Shown here piece by piece: positions 52,116 through 60,668 of a stretch of 64,000 nucleotides of DNA (within the stretch, counting starts at the first letter, position 1; the number at the start of each line of letters is the position of its first letter). Made by a program: the position numbers and the translations under genes. The stretch is from the NCBI GenBank assembly GCA_017475555.1, contig JAFVFL010000011.1:62001-126000 (forward strand). The letters are read 5' to 3'. The stretch is from Ruminococcus sp. GTDB lineage: Bacteria; Bacillota; Clostridia; Oscillospirales; Ruminococcaceae. The notes below the pieces were generated by a model. It did no database searches and was not told where the DNA came from. It worked only from the letters and a program-made list of their open reading frames with translations.

Positions 52116-52705
52116 ATTACAATATTTACAAGGACAGCCGGAACGCTTCGTGGCATTTTCTTCTTGAAAACGGGATATGCACCCTGCCGGTCACCTTTGC
52201 CGGGCTGTGCAGGATCAATAATATCGGGCTTTATCGTGCTGTGGATACGGGTCATTTCAATGATGATGAGCGTGGAGTGACGTTCATAAAGGACGGCAGG
52301 TTCAATATTCTTGTAAACGGCAGCGATTCTATCGAGATACAGCGGTATACTATCGCTCATGAATTAGGGCATATCTATATGCGTCACCCGATGACTGACG
52401 ATAAGTACGGGCGTAATTTCGGCGTCCACCACCACCCTGTCTCTAAGGTGGAGTATCAGGCAGAGCGGTTCGCAATGGGTGTGCTTGCTCCGGCGTGTGT
52501 TTTGTGGGGACTTGGTGTCCGTTCAGCCGGGGATATCGCAAGGCTGTGCTGTATCTCCCCGGAGGACGCAAGGGTTCGTGCAAACCGTATGAGAGAGCTT
52601 TATAAGCGTGACGCTTTCCTGAAAAGTGACCTCGAAAAGCAGGTCTATGAGCAGTTCAAACCATTTATCCTCCATACCCTCTCCCAAAAAAGTTCTGACT
52701 TATGA
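52112..52705 (+). CDS. ImmA/IrrE-family metallopeptidase
   Basis: 197 residues. Zinc protease motif HELGH in IAHELGHIYMRH (about 89-100) and the ligand Glu in VEYQAERFAM (about 116). In ICEBs1 ImmA cleaves the ImmR repressor after DNA damage; by analogy it should cut the XRE protein upstream (inference). It starts with TTG at 52112 inside the preceding stop (TTGA); no better start exists since a stop lies 2 codons before. The palindromic element begins at its stop codon. Confidence 0.88.
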   Translation: MNYNIYKDSRNASWHFLLENGICTLPVTFAGLCRINNIGLYRAVDTGHFNDDERGVTFIKDGRFNILVNGSDSIEIQRYTIAHELGHIYMRHPMTDDKYGRNFGVHHHPVSKVEYQAERFAMGVLAPACVLWGLGVRSAGDIARLCCISPEDARVRANRMRELYKRDAFLKSDLEKQVYEQFKPFILHTLSQKSSDL

Positions 52706-52989
52706 TCCCCCACTCGCCTGGGCTTCTTTTTACGGAAGCTCACACGTAATATTGAGGGAAACCCTTTTGAAAAAGGGTTGTCCCTCAAACTCCTTTCCTA
52801 AAACTTTCAGCTAAAATCCCCAGATAGGGCACTCCGATACATTCAGACCGGAAATCACTTGTGTGCCCTATCTGGGGATTTTAATTAAAAGTCTTTGGAA
52901 GGGGGTCTGGGGGAGAACCTTTCTTCAGAAAGGTGTCCCCCAGTATCATGTATAACTTCCGTAAAAAGAAGCCCAGGCGAGTGGGGGAT
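52705..52989. mobile_element. 285-bp nested palindromic element with 34-bp perfect inverted ends
   Basis: Left end 52705-52738 and right end 52956-52989 are perfect inverted repeats (outer bases ATCCCCCACTCGCC). Inside are three further hairpins: 52752-52788 (TTGAGGGA/TCCCTCAA), 52813-52882 (20-bp perfect arms with a 30-base loop) and 52907-52943 (CTGGGGG/CCCCCAG). No ORF. The sequence resembles GC-runs repeated in other Ruminococcaceae genomes as I recall them; a database check is required for copy number. It is inserted exactly at the ImmA stop codon. Confidence 0.8.
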
Positions 52990-52993
52990 ACAT

Positions 52994-53049
52994 GAAAAAA
53001 ACTGAGCCTGCCCGGTATTCTAATAAACTCCTGAATACCAGACAGACTC
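52994..53049 (-). terminator. terminator of the pectate lyase gene
   Basis: GGTATTC/GAATACC hairpin with flanking pairs, followed on the minus strand by AGTTTTTTTC. Confidence 0.8.
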
Positions 53050-53070
53050 GAAAGGGGAATTGTGGATAGC

Positions 53071-56000
53071 TTATTGACCGGCAGGTGTGAGCGGAAGTGT
53101 TACCATTCCTGCGTCGCACATCTGGATAGCAATTGCGTCATTTCCGGTAAGTCCGACTGAGCCGTCGCAGTCTGCATTCTCTTTGCCCTTGTCTGTAAGC
53201 GGGTACTTCGACTCGTTTGCGAGGCACTGGAGAACTGCTACCGCATCTGCCATATTTACCTTAGTATCAACGTTCGCATCGCCGTAGAGAGTTTCAGCTG
53301 TGTCAGTTGTGACGGGTGCTGTAGTCACGGCAGCTGTCGCAGTAGTTTCAGCTGCTGTTGCTGACTCGGTCGCAGCTGTGGTCGCTGCCGGTGTTGTTGT
53401 TGTTGTTGTTGTTGTCACTGTAGTTGTTGTGGTAGTCTCAGGCTCCTTCGCCTGTACTACAGCAAGGACTGTATAATTCACAACGTTGTAGCTCTGTCCG
53501 TTTCCGCTGATAGTAACTGTCTGACCAGCCGGAACATCGAGCTTGTAGAGATCGAACTTTACATCATTGGAGCTTACAGCCTGCTGACCGGTCTTGGTAT
53601 AGCTGCTCAGGAATGCCGGGATATTCTCCAGTCTCTCATCAGCAGCAACATATACTGAGATATCCTCAGCCGCAGTAAATGTGATGACCTCACCTGTCTC
53701 AGCCTTGTCGTTGCAGGAAGTGAGTATCTGCTCAGCACCGGTAAGCTCGTCAGGAAGAACCGTGAACGTAAAGTCTCTGTCGGCAAAGAGCTTTGAGCCG
53801 ACTGCTGCGTTCTCAGCCATGAGGTATGAAGCCGAGTTAGCAGTTGCAGCGATAGAAACGTTGGTCATGAGCTTGCCGTTCATAGTGGTGCCAAATACGA
53901 AATTGTCGATATTCATAAGGTATCCCTCTCCGCCCCTGAATACGAGGTAGAGCTTGTGCTTGCCTGTGACGAGCGGGATATTTGCACTCAGGTCAGTCCA
54001 GCTGCTCCAGCCGCCGGTACCCTCGAAGTCAACGACTGCGATCGGGTCGCCGTTCATATTATCAGTATAGAGAGCGATCTGTGAAGCATTTCCTGTGACC
54101 TTTGCGGAGAAGCTTCTTGCACCGGCCCCGAAATCAACGTTGCCGAAGCAGATGTAGTCGCCGTTCTCGATATATGCGACGTGAGTTTCATCTGTACCGT
54201 CCTCATTCCTTGTACCGGACTCAGTTGTATACTCCTCAGCCTCGATAGTCTCGAATGCGGATACAGGCTCAGCTATCGGGCCGCCGTTGAACTCAACAGG
54301 GTCGCCTGCGAGCTCGTTGAGGTACATTTCAAGATTGGTGTAATCGTCGCCTGAGAGGGAAACTATAGCTCCGTCAGCCTTGTTATTCGGGTCAAGACCG
54401 TGCTCATTCTCCCATGTATCGGGCATTCCGTCACCGTCTGAATCCTTTGCAGCAGTGCCGCCCTTGAAGTTGGAGCTTGTCGGATAGCCGCCGACGTCCT
54501 TCTGGCTGTCGATGATACCCTTTAATCCCTGCTTGCTGCCTGTATATGTGTAGGTACCTGTTGTGATCTCCTTGTAATAGCGGCTGTCGATGTAGTCGAG
54601 CGAGGGGACGTTCGCACCTGCACCGGAGGCGGTATTAGTCACCTTTTTGTATGCGTCCTCAGCTGAATCAGTATTTATATACGACTCGCAGAAGGGAGAT
54701 GTGAGCTTTACATCGTTTATCGTGCAGTTGTAGAGATTTGAGGTAGCTTTTCCATTGCTCCATGCGTCGTCAGAAGCCTTGAGGATATAGCTGCCGTCGG
54801 TCTTTGTCATAACGTTTCCGGAAACGTACATTTTCTGGCAGTCGCCGGTATTCAGCTCATTTCCGTCGATGGATACGACGTGCAGACCTGTATTGGATAC
54901 CGCACCAGCCTTATAGTAGTTGTTTACGAAGTTCAGTCTGCGTACACCGCCGTCGGTGGTACGGTCACGCCAGTTGTAGACAACATTGTTTCTTATGTCA
55001 ACAGCACCGCCGTAGGTAACGCCGTCCTGCTCCATACCGCCTGCGAGAGACCAGTTTCTGCCGGTGCAGTTGATGAGGAGATTGTGGTGGAAGCTGCCTA
55101 TGTTACCGCTTATCGAGCCGGCGAATGCGTGAGTTTCGGTCTTTGTACGGTCGCTTGCGTTGTAGTGGATAGAGTCGTGGAGTGCCTCGCCGATAACGTT
55201 CCACTGGAAGGTGATATTTGAAGCGGAGCGTGAGGAGAAGCCCTCGTCAGTTGACCACGATATCGAGCAGTGGTCTATAATGCAGTGATTTGAGCTTGAA
55301 AGACCCATTCCGTCGGAAACGTCATTAACTCCGGAAAGACCTCTGTCGCCGGGGCGGACACGGATATCACGGACGATGACATCATCGCAGCCGAGCATAC
55401 CGAAGCCCCACTGGGTAAGGGTTATTCCGTCTCCGGGGGCTGTCTGACCGGCGATATATACATCTCCGCCTGAATCCGGGACAGTGAGCTTGCTTTTCAG
55501 CTCGATTATACCGCCGACATCGAATACGATAGTCCTCGGACCGGTCACATTTTCAAGTCCGTAGCGGAGAGAGCCTGCACCGGAATCATTGAGATTCGTA
55601 ACGTGGTAAACGTCGCCGCCTCTGCCGCCTCTTGCGTATCTTCCGTAGCCCTCAGCGGTCGGGAAGGCAAGTCTGTTGAGCTGGAAGGAATAGACCGCAC
55701 CCTTTACAGTACCGCCTGAGGATACCTCATCGACTCTCCAGTAATATGTCGGTACAGATGAATATGTATCATCAAGGTCGAAGTGAGGCTTTGAGACAGT
55801 ACCCTTGTACTCTGCGGAGGATTTTGTGGCGTTGAATACACTGTTGAAGTCAGTTCCGATGTACACATCATGCGAAGCAGCTCCCGACCCGGCAGTCCAG
55901 CTGAGACCGCTGGAAATGTCGTTGTGTCTTGACTGATCCTCAGGAGTATACTTTGATATAGAAGCAAACGGGCTTGCACCGTCGATCTCGAAGCCGTTGA

Positions 56001-56628
56001 GCCATGCGTTGCTGTAGGACTTGTTGCCCTCGCCCTGAATGAGTATCGTTGCCGATGTGCCGGAAAATTCAACATATGACCTGCCTGCGTCGTCGTCCTT
56101 TGTTATATTCACCGGGCAGGAGATACCGGTCTGCTTTACAGAGCCGTTTACGGAAATTTTCAATGTACTCGGAGTAACGTTGCCGTAAAGGCAGCTGTGC
56201 CAGCCTGAGAACGAGTGAGTTCCGTTTGACAGACCGGATATCTCGATCTTCAGGGCACCGCTTGAATCGTTGTCCTTATTATAGATACCGTCAGCGATGA
56301 TATACGGCGTAGTTCCGTCGTATTTCTGGAGCTTCTTGTTATTTGTCACATCGAGAGAGCCGCTGCCGCTGCCGTTGCTTATGGTTATCTTCACGCCGGT
56401 AGATGTAGTGAAGGCACTGCCGTCGTAGATCCATGTTTCAGCGTTCGGAGCGTAGAGAGCTGAGCGTCCGTCGTTGCGGTTGATATCGACACGGACTCTC
56501 TGAGCTGATGAAACAGCCGCAGCCTGCTGCGGGACGAGCACCGGAGCAGCTGAGAGCACCGCACCGGCGGTCATTGAGAGGGCTAACGCAGACGATGCGA
56601 GCCTTCCCAGCAGTTTTTTGTTTTTCAT
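53071..56628 (-). CDS. pectate-lyase-like enzyme with CBM6, module X and dockerin
   Basis: 1185 residues. Signal peptide (1-38), N-terminal beta module (about 40-215), FN3-like linker (about 225-315), a PL1-type beta-helix (about 321-710, opening with FPTAEGYGRYARGGRGGDV and GSLRYGLE), a Ca-type DSDGDGMPD segment, CBM6 (about 794-913, IEAEEY...NIDNF), a module X (about 920-1059) shared with the lyase at 60669, a Thr-rich linker, and a type-I dockerin (about 1112-1176). The second dockerin helix is divergent (GNDAIAIQMCDAG). Cleaves pectin outside the cell, presumably on the cellulosome. AGGGGGA precedes the ATG. Confidence 0.92.
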   Translation of the reverse strand: MKNKKLLGRLASSALALSMTAGAVLSAAPVLVPQQAAAVSSAQRVRVDINRNDGRSALYAPNAETWIYDGSAFTTSTGVKITISNGSGSGSLDVTNNKKLQKYDGTTPYIIADGIYNKDNDSSGALKIEISGLSNGTHSFSGWHSCLYGNVTPSTLKISVNGSVKQTGISCPVNITKDDDAGRSYVEFSGTSATILIQGEGNKSYSNAWLNGFEIDGASPFASISKYTPEDQSRHNDISSGLSWTAGSGAASHDVYIGTDFNSVFNATKSSAEYKGTVSKPHFDLDDTYSSVPTYYWRVDEVSSGGTVKGAVYSFQLNRLAFPTAEGYGRYARGGRGGDVYHVTNLNDSGAGSLRYGLENVTGPRTIVFDVGGIIELKSKLTVPDSGGDVYIAGQTAPGDGITLTQWGFGMLGCDDVIVRDIRVRPGDRGLSGVNDVSDGMGLSSSNHCIIDHCSISWSTDEGFSSRSASNITFQWNVIGEALHDSIHYNASDRTKTETHAFAGSISGNIGSFHHNLLINCTGRNWSLAGGMEQDGVTYGGAVDIRNNVVYNWRDRTTDGGVRRLNFVNNYYKAGAVSNTGLHVVSIDGNELNTGDCQKMYVSGNVMTKTDGSYILKASDDAWSNGKATSNLYNCTINDVKLTSPFCESYINTDSAEDAYKKVTNTASGAGANVPSLDYIDSRYYKEITTGTYTYTGSKQGLKGIIDSQKDVGGYPTSSNFKGGTAAKDSDGDGMPDTWENEHGLDPNNKADGAIVSLSGDDYTNLEMYLNELAGDPVEFNGGPIAEPVSAFETIEAEEYTTESGTRNEDGTDETHVAYIENGDYICFGNVDFGAGARSFSAKVTGNASQIALYTDNMNGDPIAVVDFEGTGGWSSWTDLSANIPLVTGKHKLYLVFRGGEGYLMNIDNFVFGTTMNGKLMTNVSIAATANSASYLMAENAAVGSKLFADRDFTFTVLPDELTGAEQILTSCNDKAETGEVITFTAAEDISVYVAADERLENIPAFLSSYTKTGQQAVSSNDVKFDLYKLDVPAGQTVTISGNGQSYNVVNYTVLAVVQAKEPETTTTTTVTTTTTTTTPAATTAATESATAAETTATAAVTTAPVTTDTAETLYGDANVDTKVNMADAVAVLQCLANESKYPLTDKGKENADCDGSVGLTGNDAIAIQMCDAGMVTLPLTPAGQ

Positions 56629-56690
56629 TTGATATTCCCCCTAAATCTGCTGTACAGCGTTATTTATATTACAGCATTTCTGTTGAATAT

Positions 56691-56719
56691 ATTATAGCAT
56701 TATTTGTTAATTCCGTCAA
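56691..56719 (-). promoter_or_regulatory. promoter of the pectate lyase gene
   Basis: Minus-strand TTGACG (56714-56719), 17 bp, TATAAT (56691-56696). Confidence 0.8.
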
Positions 56720-56767
56720 TATACAAATATGTTCATAAAAAATTAAAAATCCGGATATTTTATTACA

Positions 56768-56784
56768 CGATAGACAGACTATCA
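56768..56784. promoter_or_regulatory. dyad CGATAG-N5-CTATCA, copy A
   Basis: Centred 57 bp upstream of the pectate lyase -35 box. The same dyad and spacer (AYAG) recurs upstream of the second lyase (60515-60533) and at 8953. Position fits an activator site. Confidence 0.5.
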
Positions 56785-56855
56785 TATGCACAAAAGAAGA
56801 ATAAAAGACTATAGTTCATAGCTATATAATTCAATAAAAAAACTTTTAAAAACAG

Positions 56856-56884
56856 TGGAAATTTATTTCAGGATATGTTATAAT
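56856..56884 (+). promoter_or_regulatory. promoter of the oad operon
   Basis: TGGAAA (56856-56861), 17 bp, extended -10 TGTTATAAT (TATAAT at 56879-56884). Confidence 0.55.
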
Positions 56885-56975
56885 AAATTTGAATTGGGAT
56901 TTTTTCCGGGTCAGCTGCTGTCTACACATATTATTACGGCAGTCCCCCGATATCATACCAAAGGAGGAAGCGTTA

Positions 56976-58400
56976 ATGAACCCCAAGACCGAATCTGGCT
57001 CCCGAAAGGTCCAGATCACTGAAACTATCCTGCGTGACGCCCAGCAGTCACTCATGGCGACCCGCCTGCCCTATGCCGATTATGAGGATATCCTCAGCAC
57101 TATGGACAAGGCTGGCTACTACTCTATCGAATGCTGGGGCGGTGCTACATTCGACTCATGTCTCAGGTACCTGAATGAGGACCCGTGGGAGAGACTGAGA
57201 AATCTCCGCAAAAATCTCCCGAATACAAGGCTCCAGATGTTGCTCAGAGGTCAGAACCTCTTAGGCTACAAGCACTACCATGACGACGTGGTCGAGAAAT
57301 TCATCGAGCTGTCGATAAAGAACGGAATAGACGTTATCCGTATCTTCGACGCCCTCAACGATTTCCGCAACATAGAGACTGCCCTTGCGTCCGTCAAGAA
57401 GTATGCCAGGGAAAGGACTGTCGCATCAGGCTGTATTTCATATACACAGAGCCCTGTGCATACAGTACAGAAGTACATAGAGATGTGCAGGGAGCTCAAG
57501 AAAATGGGCTTTGACACTATCTGCCTCAAGGATATGGCTGGTACTATGACACCGTATGAGGCTGAGTATCTCATAAAGGGGATCAAGGACGCTATCGGCG
57601 ATATGACGCTGATACTCCACACCCACAGCACTACCGGAATGGCTTACATGACACTGACAAAGGCTATAGAATCCGGAATAGACGTTATCGACTGTGCGAC
57701 CTCCTGCTTCTCCGGCGGTACCTCACAGCCTGCTACTGAGACTATGTACTATGCACTGACTCAGTTCGGCATAGAGACCGGTCTTGACGAGGGTATCATC
57801 AATAAGGTCAACGATTTCTTCAAGCCCGTGAAGCAGAAGTATGTTGACAACGGACAGATAAACGCAAAGAGCCTTGCCACTGATTCGCAGGCACTTGTGT
57901 ATAAGGTGCCGGGCGGTATGCTTTCAAATATGATCGCCAACCTGACCGATATGCACGCTATGGACAAGTTCGACGCAGCTCTTGCTGAGATACCGAAGGT
58001 GCGTGAGGATATGGGCTATCCGCCGCTCGTTACTCCGCTTTCACAGATGGTCGGCAATCAGGCTGTTACGAACGTACTTGTCGGCGAGAGATACAAGAAT
58101 ATTTCCAAGGAGATAAAGAACTATATCAAGGGCGAGTACGGCATTCCGCCTGCACCTATAGCTCAGGAGCTTATAGACAAGGTGCTCGGCGAGAATAAGC
58201 CCGTTGACTGCCGTGATGAGGACAAGAAGCGTACAGGTGAGGACTTTGCTGCGGCTAAGGAGGCTCTCGGCGACCTCTGTCAGAGCGAGGAGGACGTTAT
58301 GAGCTATATCTGCTACCCTGACCAGACCCTGAAATTCCTCAAGTACCGCAGGGAGCAGGCTGAGCGTGAGTCCGTCTACACTATCGAGCCTATGGACTAA
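56976..58400 (+). CDS. oadA: oxaloacetate decarboxylase / carboxyltransferase alpha subunit
   Basis: 474 residues: HMGL-like carboxyltransferase barrel (TETILRDAQQSLMATR; metal His in LILHTHSTTG) and the conserved carboxylase domain ending near 430. The C-terminal biotin domain found in longer OadA proteins is absent and is supplied by the gene at 58808. ATG 56976 has AAAGGAGG. It moves a carboxyl group from oxaloacetate to biotin. Confidence 0.94.
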   Translation: MNPKTESGSRKVQITETILRDAQQSLMATRLPYADYEDILSTMDKAGYYSIECWGGATFDSCLRYLNEDPWERLRNLRKNLPNTRLQMLLRGQNLLGYKHYHDDVVEKFIELSIKNGIDVIRIFDALNDFRNIETALASVKKYARERTVASGCISYTQSPVHTVQKYIEMCRELKKMGFDTICLKDMAGTMTPYEAEYLIKGIKDAIGDMTLILHTHSTTGMAYMTLTKAIESGIDVIDCATSCFSGGTSQPATETMYYALTQFGIETGLDEGIINKVNDFFKPVKQKYVDNGQINAKSLATDSQALVYKVPGGMLSNMIANLTDMHAMDKFDAALAEIPKVREDMGYPPLVTPLSQMVGNQAVTNVLVGERYKNISKEIKNYIKGEYGIPPAPIAQELIDKVLGENKPVDCRDEDKKRTGEDFAAAKEALGDLCQSEEDVMSYICYPDQTLKFLKYRREQAERESVYTIEPMD

Positions 58401-58412
58401 GGAGGCACGGAT

Positions 58413-58808
58413 ATGGATACTTTAATGCTTTACGCCGCAGCAAGCGGTGAGAAAATGGGTATAGGAGCGGCTCTCGGAACTGCGATATTCGGCTACTGTG
58501 TGGTATTTGCCGGACTTGTGATACTCATGGGCGTGCTCTACGCTACAGGTCATTACTTCAAGACCCGTGACGAAAAGGCAGCCGCAGAGGCGAAGCAGTC
58601 GCTTGAAAATATATCGAAGCAGGTCGAGGCAAATCCGCTCACTGTCGTTCCGGCAGAGGCGAAGAAAGCCCCCGGCTCAGCCGGTAAGGTAAAGCTCTAC
58701 GACGTTCCCGACAGAGAGGCTGCAATGCTCATGGCTATCGTCGCAGACAAGGTTCAGAAGCCCATTAACGAGCTTCACTTCATTTCCATCAAGGAGGTCA
58801 AGGACTAA
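58413..58808 (+). CDS. oadG: OadG-like gamma subunit with C-terminal extension
   Basis: 131 residues: one membrane helix (about 25-48), typical of the small membrane anchor of sodium-pumping decarboxylases, then an about 80-residue cytoplasmic tail with an ADKVQKPINELHFISIKEV end. It starts 12 bases after oadA and overlaps the biotin carrier gene by one base. Confidence 0.82.
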   Translation: MDTLMLYAAASGEKMGIGAALGTAIFGYCVVFAGLVILMGVLYATGHYFKTRDEKAAAEAKQSLENISKQVEANPLTVVPAEAKKAPGSAGKVKLYDVPDREAAMLMAIVADKVQKPINELHFISIKEVKD

Positions 58809-59206
58809 TGAAATATAAGGTTACGCTGAACGGAAAGACATACGAGATAGAGGTAGAGCACGGCAAGGCTGTCCTGCTCGATGAGTACGAGGCTCTTGCT
58901 CCGGCTGCACCTGCACAGGCGGCTCCTGCACAGGCTGCTCCGGCTGCTGCACCGGTACCGGCTGCTCCCGCTGCACCGGCTTCACTTGCTGCCGGTGAGA
59001 CGATAACTGCCCCCATGCCCGGAAATATCCTGCGTGTTGACGTAAATCAGGGAGATACAGTAAAAGCCGGACAGATACTTATTATCCTTGAGGCTATGAA
59101 AATGGAAAACGAGATAGTTGCCCCGAAGGACGGCACTGTAGCTCAGGTCGTTACAAGCAAGGGTGCTGTCGTTGATACAGGTGCTCCCCTGATAGTCATT
59201 GCGTAA
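58808..59206 (+). CDS. biotin carboxyl carrier protein
   Basis: 132 residues: a short N-terminal strand region, an Ala/Pro hinge (about 30-58) and a biotinyl domain with the modified Lys in EAMKMEN. It shuttles the carboxyl group from OadA to OadB. Start codon overlaps the oadG stop. Confidence 0.95.
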   Translation: MKYKVTLNGKTYEIEVEHGKAVLLDEYEALAPAAPAQAAPAQAAPAAAPVPAAPAAPASLAAGETITAPMPGNILRVDVNQGDTVKAGQILIILEAMKMENEIVAPKDGTVAQVVTSKGAVVDTGAPLIVIA

Positions 59207-59218
59207 GGAGGGGCTTGT

Positions 59219-60436
<1,218 letters not shown>

Positions 60437-60442
60437 TCTTGT

Positions 60443-60477
60443 AAAGCTCTGTGCTTCGGCATGGAGCTTTTGCTTTT
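60443..60477 (+). terminator. terminator of the oad operon
   Basis: AAGCTCTGTGC-TTCG-GCATGGAGCTT hairpin followed by TTGCTTTTC. Confidence 0.75.
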
Positions 60478-60487
60478 CGGATAAAAG

Positions 60488-60555
60488 AACTGTGTGTACT
60501 ATAATCGCCGTACTGTGATAGATAGGCTATCACTAAAAGATTATTATACACAGTT
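60488..60555. promoter_or_regulatory. nested dyad upstream of pectate lyase, copy B
   Basis: Inner dyad GTGATAG-ATAGG-CTATCAC (60515-60533) with perfect 7-bp arms. Around it an imperfect inverted pair AACTGTGT...TAATC / GATTA...ACACAGTT (60488-60506 and 60539-60555) is centred almost on the same point. 70 bp upstream of the -35 box of the lyase gene. Confidence 0.55.
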
Positions 60556-60602
60556 TATCTGACCTAATTCAAAAAATCTTCATAAAATGATATTATTTTT
60601 GA

Positions 60603-60631
60603 TTGTCAAACGGCTCTGGATATACTATAAT
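60603..60631 (+). promoter_or_regulatory. promoter of the second pectate lyase
   Basis: TTGTCA (60603-60608), 17 bp, TATAAT (60626-60631). Confidence 0.8.
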
Positions 60632-60668
60632 ATAATTACCGAAAAATATTTTGAAAAGGGGAATCATT

